Shown here piece after piece: positions 33,023 through 43,312 of a DNA stretch of 64,000 nucleotides. Positions within the stretch are counted from its first letter, which is position 1, and each line of letters opens with the position of its first letter. The stretch comes from Talaromyces rugulosus (lineage: Eukaryota > Ascomycota > Eurotiomycetes > Eurotiales > Trichocomaceae). The translations under genes and the position numbers were made by a program. The DNA lies in contig NC_049564.1 of the NCBI RefSeq assembly GCF_013368755.1, positions 4,472,001 through 4,536,000 on the forward strand, read 5' to 3'. The notes under the pieces are model-generated. The model ran no database searches and had not been told where the DNA came from. It was given only the letters and a program-made list of their open reading frames with translations.

Positions 33023-34312
33023 ATGTCGGAATATGTTGGACAGGTCTGCACGACGTGCCTTGAGCTGCTGGGCACGGTCTCTCCGTCTATTTTCTTTGCT
33101 TCTCTCGCGTCGACTTTGATCGGGGTTGTTGTTCTTGTGAGTGCTGTTCCCCCAGATATTGAGCGAACAAACGACTGACTGGCCCACGTTCTCAAGCTAT
33201 ACCTATTTCTCTTTGCCGTCGCATTCAAACCCCGATCATCCTTTGCCGAGGAGATGAAATACCGGACACTGGCAGAAGATGGCCAAATCACCAAGCCCCG
33301 ACAACTACCTTGCTGGCAGGATAGCTGGGAGCGTGCCCGAAAGCAAACACCAAACAAGCGCGACCTGCTAATCGAAAAACCAGAAGTTTTCATGTCTGTA
33401 GTCGTCCCAGCGTACAACGAAGAGGAGCGTCTGGTTGGCATGCTCGAGGAAACAGTAGACTATCTCGAAGAAGCCTACGGAACTTCAGCAACAAATGGTG
33501 GACAGGGGAAAAAGGGCAAAACCACTCGTCAACGAAAGGCAAACGGCGGACAGAGCAATGGTCATGCTGTTGCTACTACTAGCGATTCATCCAAGGGCTG
33601 GGAGGTCTTGATTGTTTCTGACGGCTCCATCGACAAGACCGAGCAGGTCGCTTTTACCTTTGCACAAAACCACGGTGTTCCCTCGGACAGCGTCCGGGTT
33701 ATCACGTTGACAGAGAATCGAGGCAAAGGAGGCGCTGTCACACATGGCATGCGTCATGCTAGAGGTCAATATGTGGTTTTTGCCGATGCGGACGGCGCAA
33801 GCAAATTCGCCGATCTTGGGAAGCTCGTCGAAGCTTGCGAACAGGCCCAGGATGCCAGCGGGCGAGCAGTCGCAGTCGGCTCGAGAGCTCACATGGTCGG
33901 TAGCGAGGCTGTAGTGAAGGTATGCTCTTTTTTTCTCTCTTTTTGTTCCATAACTAACGGCTATTAGCGCTCCAAACTCCGCAACTTTCTCATGCACTCT
34001 TTCCATCTCATCCTCTGGCTCCTGACTCCCCACGCAACAGCCAAGATTAAAGATACCCAGTGCGGCTTCAAACTGTTTTCACGCGCGTCTCTGCCAGACA
34101 TTATTCCATACATGCACTCTGAAGGCTGGATCTTCGACGTTGAAATGCTGATGTTGGCCGAATTCGCGCGGATTCCCGTTGCCGAAGTCCCCGTAGGGTG
34201 GCGCGAGGTGAAAGGGAGCAAATTGAATGTTGTCTGGGACAGCATCGGGATGGCCTGGGGTTTGTTTGTGCTCAGGGCGTCGTGGGGGTTAGGCGTTTAT
34301 AGGCGGACGTGA
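33023..34312 (+). CDS. alg5: dolichyl-phosphate beta-glucosyltransferase
   Basis: Exons 33023-33136, 33197-33919 and 33968-34312 (introns 60 and 48 bp); 393 residues. ALG5 makes dolichyl-P-glucose on the cytosolic ER face for the last three glucose additions to the N-glycan precursor. Exon 1 encodes an N-terminal membrane anchor (hydrophobic residues about 22-50). The GT2 catalytic domain shows SVVVPAYNEEERLVGMLEET, VLIVSDGSIDKTEQ, TLTENRGKGGAVTHGM, and the DxD-type FADADGASKF around residue 233. IKDTQCGFKLFSR and WIFDVEMLMLAE follow. An insertion of about 40 residues (134-172), Gly/Lys/Asn-rich and disordered, separates the first two motifs, longer than in yeast Alg5. Confidence 0.95.
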
Positions 34313-34449
34313 GGTTTTGTATAAATTGTACATATAAATACCTCTGCTGTATATATTAGTTTCTTTTTAAAAAACTGGCTATCAATTGATATGATCTGTC
34401 TGCACAAAAATTCTTTATTTTCTATCCCAAAAAAAAAAATAACAGTAAG

Positions 34450-35461
34450 CTAAATCTTTCCCTCCTGCTTGAGACCCTGGTACAACGCCCACGCAGCAAG
34501 CGTCTTGCCATCCCTCAATCCCTGCTTCCACAAGTCCTCCAACGGCACAAGTTTGAGCGTGATTTTCTCGCGCTCGTCTCTGTTCCCGGTCAACCGGCCC
34601 TGCAAAGCATCGATATCCTGTCGCGGCATTCGTTTCTGATACAAAAAGAGAGGAATAAACTCGTCACTGCCGCCAGGCGATGGATACACTCCTTTCTGCA
34701 ATTTTTCTTCTTCTTCTATTTCTTTTTCGGGCTTGTTGCTCTGCAGCGACGCGAGCGCCAGCGATGTCATATCGACAAGCTCGTTCTGCGGTATCGACAA
34801 CCCCGTCTCTTCGTATATCTCCACTGCCGCGCGGCCAGCAAACGTACCACTGTCGTCGAGCATGCCTGCCGGAATCTCAGGGAACTCGAGTGAGCCGGCA
34901 GGAATGCGAGGCTGGATTGTCATGATGGCGCGTTTGTCCTTTTCTGAGTTTGGTTGTATGTCATCGGGTTGCAGGATGAGCTGGCCATACTAGTATTAGC
35001 TTTTACCTTTTTTTTTTTGGAATTTTTGTACTACTCACCAACATGCCTACACTTCCCCCTCGCAAGAAAACACTTCCCGGGAAACTCTCCCCAGAATCAT
35101 TCGACACGTCTGCCACAAACTTGACAAAACCGATTCGGCCACCCCATCGGTCGACGGCCTGGATATCAATCTTGCGTAGCGCGTAAGGTTCCCCGTGAAA
35201 CTCGTGCGTTGGGTGGCGCTGTCGAGCCAGCGAGCGCTGTAGCGTGGAGAGCCAGGTTTTAAAAGCGGGGAAGGATAAGAGCTGGTCGCGCGATATGAGA
35301 TCGCTAGAAGAAGCGAAGTTTACGGGGATGGTTGTTGTTGTTGACGCTGCATTATTCTTGATGTCGTGGATGGGGATGGTGAATGTTGACATTTTTCTTT
35401 TTGCGGCTGTTTTTTGTAGAACAGAGAGATTTCGCAGAGCGAGTCTTGATCGTGGGATCAT
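34450..35461 (-). CDS. Nudix hydrolase, ADP-sugar diphosphatase-like
   Basis: Exons 35461-35039 and 34989-34450, a 49-bp intron; 320 residues. The N-terminal 25 residues are basic and could target mitochondria; a second ATG (35392) would give a cytosolic form. The WGGRIGFVKFVADV and FLRGGSVGML strands precede the Nudix box. That box reads G-M-L-D-D-S-G ... V-E-I-Y-E-E-T-G-L: the metal-binding glutamates of the REuxEE core are present, but the usual Arg is Val and the upstream Glu is Gly. The architecture resembles plant ADP-glucose/ADP-ribose pyrophosphatases. It lies directly beside a second Nudix gene in the same orientation (36110), 165 bp apart. Confidence 0.85.
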
Positions 35462-35624
35462 CGAGTCGATGTGCTTGACAAATAGAGAGAGGGGGGATAA
35501 AAGGAAGCTCTGGAGGTGTTTATGGTTCAGATCGGGAGCTATCCGCAGATGACGTAGGTATCCGCTGTTTGTCTAGTATTAACTTAAAGAAACAAAGACT
35601 CTATCCATGTTTGAATAAACATTC

Positions 35625-36386
35625 TTAAAACTGCAGTTTCAGAGTCCGCGCCAGCTCAATCCCCTCAGCCAACGTCCCAACACGCGCATCAATCGCATAT
35701 CCCTGGCTTTCCAGCTTTTTTGTCTCGCCCAAAAGATTCGAAAGGGGCACAGTAAAGCATTCAATAAACTCATTATCTTCCAGTTCCGGCTTTGGATTTT
35801 TGTTTGCCGGTAGACTCATGTCGACTCGCACGTGCACCATGTTAAGATTTGTGTTGCAAAACCCGGGGTCGTTGTACATGACCGTACTTGTCTGCTCGGC
35901 CACGCCCACATAGCCAGTCTCTTCCTTGAGTTCGCGCACGGCGCATTGTTCTGGTGTCTCCCCCTCGTCAATGAGGCCCGCGGGCACTTCGATGGAGACT
36001 TTGTCGATTGGTGGACGGTATTGTTTCTGTAGAAGAATCTCGGGGCCCGTTGGCTGGTTGAGAATCGCGACGATGCCGACCCCGTCAATCGGGCTGTTTT
36101 TGGGGCGTGTCTAAAAACAAAATCACATCAACTCAAGTGACATAAAATAAAATAAAAGGGAAAGGAAATGTACCGTTCGCTCGGCCGTCTCCCATGTGCG
36201 CTGCACTCCGAGGGGGTCTGTGTAGGTGATTTTACCGAGTTTGATCCATCGGGCTTCGTTAGGGTTCTTGTATATTTCTGTTCAGTATCCCACCACCACA
36301 CTATACGAGCGAAAAGGGAGACACACCAATGGCCCTGTCTCGATAATCTTGGACGCCCTTGCCGTCGGGGGATTGGACTGTGACAT
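35625..36386 (-). CDS. ysa1: ADP-ribose pyrophosphatase (Ysa1-type Nudix)
   Basis: Exons 36386-36327, 36266-36174 and 36110-35625 (introns 60 and 63 bp); 212 residues. The enzyme splits ADP-ribose into AMP and ribose 5-phosphate, clearing a reactive NAD+ breakdown product. Seen: ARWIKLGKITYTDPLGVQR, WETAERTTRPK, DGVGIVAIL, LLQKQYRPPIDKV and a canonical box GLIDEGETPEQCAVRELKEE-TG with all catalytic residues. The acceptor of exon 2 (ACAAG) was chosen because the upstream CAG gives a stop or wrong frame. Length is typical of Ysa1 (about 210-230). It is followed in the same strand by the divergent Nudix gene. Confidence 0.93.
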
Positions 36387-36639
36387 GTTGGCACTGAAAA
36401 GATGTGAACCGCTGTCAAGTGAAAGAGGTGAGAAAAGGAAAACAAAAAGGGTCGATCGCGTTGATGTCATTATTCAAGCGGGGCCCAGGGACCAGTGCTT
36501 ATCTTATCACGCCCACCCCACCATCAGCATTTCCAACTTTTACAGTACGTATACATTTCACCAAGAACTAAAACTACTCGAAAAAGAAAAAGGAAACTAT
36601 CAATCAAGATCATTATGACCATCGATCGACACGAAGTGC

Positions 36640-36647
36640 AAAAAAAA
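36640..36647 (-). terminator. Pol III terminator of tRNA-Val
   Basis: Run of eight T residues on the minus strand immediately after the discriminator base of the tRNA. Confidence 0.85.
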
Positions 36648-36760
36648 TGACTAAACTGGGAATCGAACCCAGGACCTCATCGGGACTATGACCTCAAACT
36701 CGAGATCAAAGAAGCTCACTTCATGTGAACGATGCGTGATAACCGCTACACCATTCAGCC
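36648..36760 (-). tRNA. tRNA-Val (anticodon CAC) with 40-nt intron
   Basis: Read on the minus strand, the 5' acceptor strand GGCTGAA pairs with TTTAGTC (two G-U pairs). The D-arm contains the A-box TGGTGTAGCGG, the anticodon stem is CATCG/CGATG, and the T-arm is CTGGG-TTCGATT-CCCAG (B-box). The anticodon loop TT-CAC-A-C is interrupted after position 37 by a 40-nt intron (36723-36684), whose GTG can pair with the CAC anticodon, as in pre-tRNA introns. Mature length is 73 nt plus CCA; the discriminator is A (36648). Canonical positions 34-36 are 36727-36725. A T8 run follows. The stem pairing leaves little doubt; the intron sequence itself is not encoded elsewhere in the window. Confidence 0.92.
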
Positions 36761-37828
36761 ATGGCGGAACTTCCGATTTATGCATTTATCAGACGAATCG
36801 CGGATTCAACAGAGACGAGTATAACGAAAACAAACAAAGGGATAGTTGGTAATTATTGGGTGGTGGCAAAGAATAAGAGGAGCTTATGTAAAATGCAGTG
36901 GGGCAGTTATGTATGATTACTCGTCTATGCTAGTACTATTCAGCTGAAAACCCTTGTGACCTGAACATGCATTCCATGAATAATCAGCCCAGCATGATTC
37001 GCAACAACACATACATACAAACCCTAAATCAAATGCCCCAATACAACACTCACCCAACTGATGGCAAATTTAAAAAAAAAAAAAAAATGGGGTAGCATTT
37101 TTACTGTCGTACTACTACTCCGACACTATGTATCATTTGATCCGTTCTCCCGAGCGAGCTGCACACACCACAAGTACTAAGCAACCAGACCAAGAACAAA
37201 TCGCATGATAGAGCGACAGCACGCCTTACCCCACTAGAAAACTAATACTAGAACCAATAATGTTAGTTCACTGTTAAATTAATAACAACTCGCGCGGCAA
37301 TTAAAACCGAGTAATGCATCGTCGATGCGCTATTTCCCCATGGTAGGGCAAAATGCGGGAATATGCGGGTGAGAAGAGTGTGCCGCTAGGCGTCGGACGG
37401 CGCAGCGTTAGTCTCGGTCCGGTGAGGAGTTTTGTGGAGCCACAGATTGTATACTTTTGACCACATTCTATGCGACATTACAGAGTTTACACTGAAGAAA
37501 AAAATTTTCTACTGGTAATGATGCGTTCTATTTCTCTAGGCTATCTCAGCGTGGAGTATTTCTTCATGTCCTTGAAGAAAAAAAAAAAAAAAAAAAAAAA
37601 AAGGGAAATCAAACTCCATGCGCCAGATAATTGTCTGCGCTCGTTTGGCCCGCCAAATACAGTACATGATCATGCAATTCGTAAAAGCTCGTAATGCTCA
37701 TCAGGCAATAAATCGACCAGTTGCCATAGCTCGGTCGTGAAAAGAATTCAAATCAATGGGGGAATCAAAGGTAGAATCGAAGGTGTGACAAGGTAGAATC
37801 GAAGGTGTGACAAGGAGCTAGTCCGCGT
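36761..37828. other. gene-free region with simple repeats
   Basis: About 1.07 kb without a gene. It contains A tracts at about 37071-37086 and 37577-37602, and a 22-bp tandem duplication at 37769-37812. Short frames here are random. Confidence 0.6.
37769..37812. repeat. 22-bp perfect tandem duplication
   Basis: Two exact copies of a 22-bp unit beginning aaggtagaatcg at 37769 and 37791, with the first four bases of a third copy. It lies just beyond the 3' end of the HAD hydrolase gene. Confidence 0.95.
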
Positions 37829-38650
37829 CTAAAGGTTGGCTTCGCTCTTTTCCAGAGGCTCGCCTTCGATCTGTTTCAGGCACGTGTCGAATTCGGCCCA
37901 GTCCTTCATGACGACCTGGGCACCAAGCTCGGTCAGCTTGGCTGCCATCTCGCCGCGCTTATCGTCACCGTGGTAGCTTCCAACGTAGGCAATGACGGGA
38001 ATGCCGGCACGGATGGCACTGAGAGCACCGGAGCGACTGTCTTCGATAGCAACGCATTCCTCGGCTTTCTTATTTAGGACGTCGAGAGCGTGGAGGTAAA
38101 TGGCAGGGTCTGGCTTGGAGGTGGGCTGGGGAAGAGAGGTGGCGGCGCTAAAGACATGGTCTGCCTTGAAGTACTTGTCTTGGCCGACCTTCTTGATCGA
38201 GGCACGGACACGGCGCAGAGCAGAGGACGACACGACGGCCATATCGTACTTGCCAGAACGCTGCAGTCTCTCGAGTTCCTCGGTGGCGCCAATGCAGGGC
38301 GTAGCCTTGGCCTCCAGCTTGGCGATGACCTGGTTTTCCTCTTCCTTGACGTAACGCTCAATCTCGTCCTTGGGCATTTCGAAGCCGTACTTGCCCTGCA
38401 GCGAGACCATCATGCCGCGGAAGTTCTGGCCGACGAAATCTTGGATGAGCTGCTCGCCAGTGTAGCGGTCGGTGATGTCACGCTTGGCGAGGATCTCGTT
38501 GGCGATGTCGGCGCAGGCCTCGAAAGCCAGCTCCTCGGACAGCACGAGGGTGTTGTCACAGTCGAACAAGAGTTGAGTAACCTGGAGACGCGTTAGTGGG
38601 GAGGCTTGACGTCAATGTTTCATCAACCTTGGATCACATACCTTGGCCAT
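37829..38650 (-). CDS. HAD-superfamily sugar-phosphatase-like hydrolase
   Basis: Exons 38650-38642 (only M-A-K) and 38581-37829, a 60-bp intron; 253 residues. Motif I FDCDNTLVLSEE gives the nucleophile Asp10 and acid Asp12. A helical cap with VGQNFRGMM and GATEELERLQ follows. Motif II is VVSSSALRRV, motif III Lys lies in SKPDPAIYLHAL, and motif IV is ECVAIEDSRSGALSAIRAGI. The cap and IEDSRSG are typical of beta-phosphoglucomutase-like phosphatases such as yeast DOG/GPP-type and plant homologues. The exact substrate cannot be read from sequence. Its first intron holds a perfect TGACGTCA. Confidence 0.9.
38607..38614 (+). promoter_or_regulatory. CRE-like palindrome within HAD gene intron 1
   Basis: Perfect TGACGTCA (38607-38614) inside the 60-bp first intron, only about 30 bp after the start codon. 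Downstream position of an activator site is unusual but possible; it may be chance. Confidence 0.3.
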
Positions 38651-39618
38651 GATTGCAGTGTATGAGATTGTCTCAATGTAGTTGTGGTAGATGGAAGTGA
38701 GATGGGATGATAAAGTTGAGATGAGAGTGAAAAGAAGGTTGCGGCGTGGTTGTGGTACCTTTTGTGGCCAGAGGGGAAGGTGCGGCGGCGTGGTTTAAGT
38801 AGGCCGGGCTGGGGAAGTGACGCTGTGGTGCAAACCGGATGAGAGACAATGACGCTCGTGGAATCGCAGCCAGAGCGCCTGTCTGGGCCTAACTACTTGC
38901 AGTCTAGTGTCTCTAGGGCCTGGCCACACACGCGTCGCCGATTTAGTAACGCCAAGGCGCTATCCCCGCTCTGGGCATGGCTCAGGTGTCGGATAGCCAA
39001 TAATATCGGGGCCTGGTGACGTCGTGTCGGGCCCGGTGGGGCTGAGCGTGGCTGCGCGGGCTCCGATATTAACGCAAGTGTTATGTTACTGCAGCACTCC
39101 CGGTGGGGCTTCGTGCTCTGTATCAGTCTATGACTATGAGGCTTTTCCTGTTCAGCTGCGACAGTAGCCAGCAGTAGTAGTAGTATCTATTATTCTTTTG
39201 TTTTTATTGTTGTTGTCAGTATTTTGACATCACGAACCACGCTGTACGAGCCACACAATTGCAGTATGACCATGTCTTTGTCGGAGTCATGTCCGCACGA
39301 CGTCAGGCACGCATCATTTCCAGGCCTATCTTGGGCGGCCGGTCAGCCGTTTCGGGCAATGCCAAAGGAGGCACGATTTCTTGTTTCTCGCTGTTTCTCG
39401 CTGATTCGCCGCCATGCCTCGTTTGGACTAGCGCTGCCCGTCGGGTAAACCAGGAAAAGCGCGTCGAATTTCGCCGGCCTTCTCGGCGAGCGCCGCACGT
39501 GATTCGCTGCGCTTTGGACCAGCCCCACATCGCGGTATATCGTTGTCTAGGCCTGGAGACCTTCACCCAATAATTCATCCTTACGAACTATCACTATAGT
39601 ATCCAAAGACACGGCGCG
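38651..39618. other. divergent promoter region HAD / rit1
   Basis: About 970 bp, GC-rich in parts, no supported gene. A CACGTG E-box at 39496-39501 lies 118 bp before the rit1 start. Confidence 0.6.
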
Positions 39619-40391
39619 ATGAGCTCCGGGGGCTTGTCTGTGTCCGACCTCGAGTTCCCCTCCGCGGCTGTCTCCGTGTCACAGCTGCTGTCGTCGTTAC
39701 GCCGCTCCGCTCTATCAGTCTCAAACCGCCTGCGCTCCATCGACGCCGATGCCCACTTTGTGCACGAGGTTGCTGACCACTATAACCTGCCCCTCGTTGC
39801 CAACGAACGCTGTGGGAGCTGGTATATCGACCCGACCAAGAAGACAGGCAGCGCCTACTTCAAAAGCACCGATGGCCATACCGGCGAATGGAGCTTTAGC
39901 TTCCGTCGACTAAATTTACAGATCCTGTCGCTTGCGCGGGAAAATGGCGGGTACGACTGAACTACTATTTTTACTACTACTACGCTCTTTTTTTTTTCCC
40001 GCAGTCATATTTAATATTATTGCATCAAGTCACCGAACGAGTCACGACTAACTAAACTGACGCAGGTGCATTATTGTCGACTCCACTCGCAGGGGTAAAC
40101 GTACGTACTAGCCCAGCTCCCTCCGGAAACACTGTTACATGTGAACGCGTTGCAAATATCATATGCCAGACCATAACACTATGCCTACAGCACATTAACG
40201 TTGATGCAGTGATGCCCGATGCCCTCTCAAAAACTGTCCCGATCTGGTGCGCCGTCCTGAATCGAGCTCTGTTTCCAACCGAGCCCGCTTTGCATCCGGT
40301 CCAGTTTCCTCCCAATTTCCTGACGGCTTCGGAGGAAGCCCAGATCGAGCAGAGGATTGACGGCTTTGTCGACTCGCTCAAAGTAGGTCTC

Positions 40392-40432
<41 letters not shown>

Positions 40433-41340
40433 TCTCGGGTTTGGTCACGGTGAGCTAAAGATTTTGGTAGGAGCTCAAACTAGACTTGGCCCAGTTGGGC
40501 AAGGACCTCGGTCGACCCATTCGGATTGCCTGGGCGAACCAGGCCTATTTTTACCCGACTGATCTGCACAAAAGTGGACAGTACAATCTATTTGTACTTT
40601 GCTCTGCTTCTCGTAGGGTGCATGGCGCAGAGGCTTCCGAAGGTGGCTATATACAGGGTGCCGGCGATGACAGTGAAGGCTGGTCAAATGGCTTGACAGC
40701 TCCTGTCTTTTGGGAGAGTAAGGATGTTCTTTTAGCAACAGAAGAAAGTGAGTTGCCCAGCGTCATCCAAGAGCTGATGGAACGCAACGACAAGACCCCT
40801 GCCAGTCAGCAAGCTACACTAGTGCTTCCTTCTTCAAATCTCTACATCAGCCAGTCCCAACCGAATTCTGGAGGTCACGGTAGCTATGACCTCGTAATTG
40901 CTTGCAATGACAAGCCTACTGAAGGTGGTAATATCAAAAAACTGAATCTAGGCTGTGGACCCCATAAGCTTGGCAGTCGAGACTTGCGTTTGGCTCTCGA
41001 CAAGGTCCATGCATTTGCTGAAAAGCATCTTGGTTCTAATGCGTCCCAGTCGTTGCTCGTCACTTGTGAGACAGGTAAAGACCTTTCTGTCGGGACCCTG
41101 CTAGCTATCGTCTGCTTATTCTACGACGACAATGGTATGTTCTCATATTTCTTTTCATTGCTGTCAGCGCTGATTTTTCGCTCTACAGGAAAATATGTCG
41201 GAAAACAACCACAGCTTTACATGGACAAACAGTTCATCCGCCAGCGCCTGGCATGGATAATTACTTCCAAGCCCGATGCCAACCCCTCACGGGCGACGCT
41301 ACAATCGGTCAACGCGTTTCTTTTACAGAGACGAGATTGA
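39619..41340 (+). CDS. rit1: initiator tRNA A64 2'-O-ribosylphosphate transferase
   Basis: Five exons: 39619-39950, 40066-40094, 40210-40382, 40471-41134 and 41189-41340; 449 residues. Rit1 modifies the initiator tRNA-Met at A64 to keep it out of elongation. Seen: LVANERCGSWYIDP, AYFKSTDGHTGEWSFSFRRL, CIIVDSTRR, MPDALSKTVPIWCAVLNR (a rit1 hallmark), KELKLDLAQLGKDLGRPIR, LVTCETGKDLSVGTLLAI and IRQRLAWIITSKPDANPSRA. Exon 2 is 29 nt, and the junction to exon 3 makes TRRVMPDAL, two residues shorter than many relatives, so a slightly different splice is possible. Intron 3 contains a (CT)17 microsatellite. It is convergent with the aldo-keto reductase gene, 52 bp between stops. Confidence 0.93.
40395..40429 (+). 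repeat. (CT)17 microsatellite inside rit1 intron 3
   Basis: Perfect CT dinucleotide array of 34-35 bp within the 88-bp intron (40383-40470). It gives a very pyrimidine-rich segment between donor and branch region. Confidence 0.95.
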
Positions 41341-41392
41341 ACCTCTATTATTTCATATAGTGACTTCGTATATACATTAAACTAATTACCGC

Positions 41393-42301
41393 TTAGTCGT
41401 CGATCACAGCCTCAACTACCGCCCCGGCGTCACCCTGGTCTAAGCTATCCAGAGTCGCCATGTCGTCTTTACTTATGTCGAAATCGTACACGTCGGCATT
41501 GGCGGCGATGCGCTCGGGATTGCTGCTCTTTGGCAGCGGAACCCACCCCTTTTGTAGCGCATATCGGACCAGCACCTGGGGCGTGCTCTTTCCGTACTTC
41601 TTGGCTAGGCCAACAAGCGTAGGGTCGTTCACTTTGTTTCCGCGAACTAGCGGGCAGTAGGCTTCGACGATGATACCGTTGGATTTGCAATATCTTTCGA
41701 TCCGGCGCTGCTGGCACCATGGATGGAGCTGTATCGTTTGTCAGTCAAGGATATCTCCTGCGTGTAAAAAGATAAAAGACTTGCTCACCTCAATCTGATT
41801 GACATCCGGCGGCCAGATCTTGGCATACGCCTTCATTTCCTCAATATGCTGAACCCCGTAGTTGCTCACCCCAATACTCTTCGTTCTCCCCTCCTGATGC
41901 AACTTTTCCAACGCCTGCCACAGTTGCTTACGTCCGGCTGGGCCCGAACTCGAGCTATGAATGAGAAACAAATCCACATACCCGTCGCTGCCAGCAATCT
42001 TGTCCACACTATCAACGAGCTTTTGATACGTTGCTTCCGGCGATCCCGCGGGTGTCATGATCTTGGTTGTAATAAAGACATCGTCCCGCGCAAGGCCCGA
42101 TTGTGCCACTGCTTGGCCGACTTCGTTTTCGTTTCCGTAGAATTGCGCGGTGTCGATGAGCCGATAGCCTGCTTTCAGTGCTGTTGCTATCGCCTGTTCG
42201 CTCTCTGGGCCGTGGGTGCGGTACACGCCGAATCCCAGACGTGGAATGCGCTTTCGAGAGTTGCGGAGGGGGAGGAGGTCGGATGTGCTGATGGTAGACA
42301 T
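41393..42301 (-). CDS. aldo-keto reductase
   Basis: Exons 42301-41789 and 41728-41393, a 60-bp intron; 282 residues. The (beta/alpha)8 NADPH-dependent oxidoreductase tetrad is visible: Asp50 and Tyr55 in IDTAQFYGNE, Lys80 in FITTKI, and His115 in LFLIHSSS. The SIGVSNYGVQHIEEM and PDVNQIELHPW segments, GIIVEAYCPL, and the cofactor loop VPLPKSSNPERIAANADVYDFDIS are typical of AKR family 3/5-like fungal enzymes (yeast Gre3/Gcy1/YPR1 relatives). Physiological substrate is not predictable. The tail ends in acidic DQGDAGAVVEAVIDD. It is divergent from acnA and convergent with rit1. Confidence 0.93.
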
Positions 42302-43312
42302 TTTTTGAGGTTTTCGCTTTTGACGTTCTCGCGATGACGCGATGCGGGGTACGACAGACTGCTCTGCTTGGTTGAGTACCGCCTGGTTGCTGTGTTTTCT
42401 TCGACTATTATAGATGGTGTTTCTGTGTGTCTTGAATGAACTTGTGTGGATGGGCGGGCGTCTGAGGAAATATTTATCGACGCTGAGATCTGCGTGGTGG
42501 TGAAACAGTCAGTGAATCAATTGAATGGTGCAAATAAATTGTTCTGGGCGGTGACCCCACTTGGAGTGATCTCATCGGGCTGGTTGCATTCAAGCTGGAG
42601 ACATTGACAGCCTGCGCTATTGTTCTACATGTACGACTGTTCTATTTGTGTTTGTATAAAATTTGGCTATAGAGACTGATATGGTTTTTTAATTGAAATA
42701 TTCAAATGCACTGGTTGGTCTGACAGTTGATTTATTAGAGTTACTCGAGGGTGTATAAATATATATAATTTAGTTACGTCTTTGTTCGGTGCGCGGTTGA
42801 AAGAACAACTATTTTTGAGCAAACCAGTACCTGGACAATTAATCCTTAGAAATGACTGCCTCTAACTATATATACACATCAATCGATGTACATTTAATAT
42901 TCCAAATAGGTTCCATCTAAAAGTGTAGACTTCGTTGCTGTGGAGCCGGACAGCGCAACGGGCTAAGCCGCAAGGGGAAAAGGGGGGAAAGCAGTGTTTA
43001 TGGTCCCCCCTGCCGCCCATGCGGAGACGAAGACAAACAAGCTTTCATCATTTCATCCTGCGTCTAGCCCTGTTATCAATCTCTGCCTTTATATCACTTA
43101 ATTGCCTGTGGCATCGGGTTTAATTTATCTGGCAGAGAAACACTATCTGCCCCGTCGGTCTATACAGAAACTCGACAAGTCGATCGTTACCCCTCCTTAC
43201 TCGCTGTCTTACCCCGATCGGACGCCTGATCGATCCTGCCTGCGACTACGACTACTCTCGCTGCATTGATTGATTCTGTCGTCGCCACCTTGGATGGGTG
43301 CTGGTCTTCATC
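42302..43312. other. promoter region between aldo-keto reductase and acnA
   Basis: About 1 kb, no supported gene. The acnA leader is C/T-rich. An ATG at 43294 opens a 15-codon frame that overlaps the acnA start out of frame. Confidence 0.6.
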
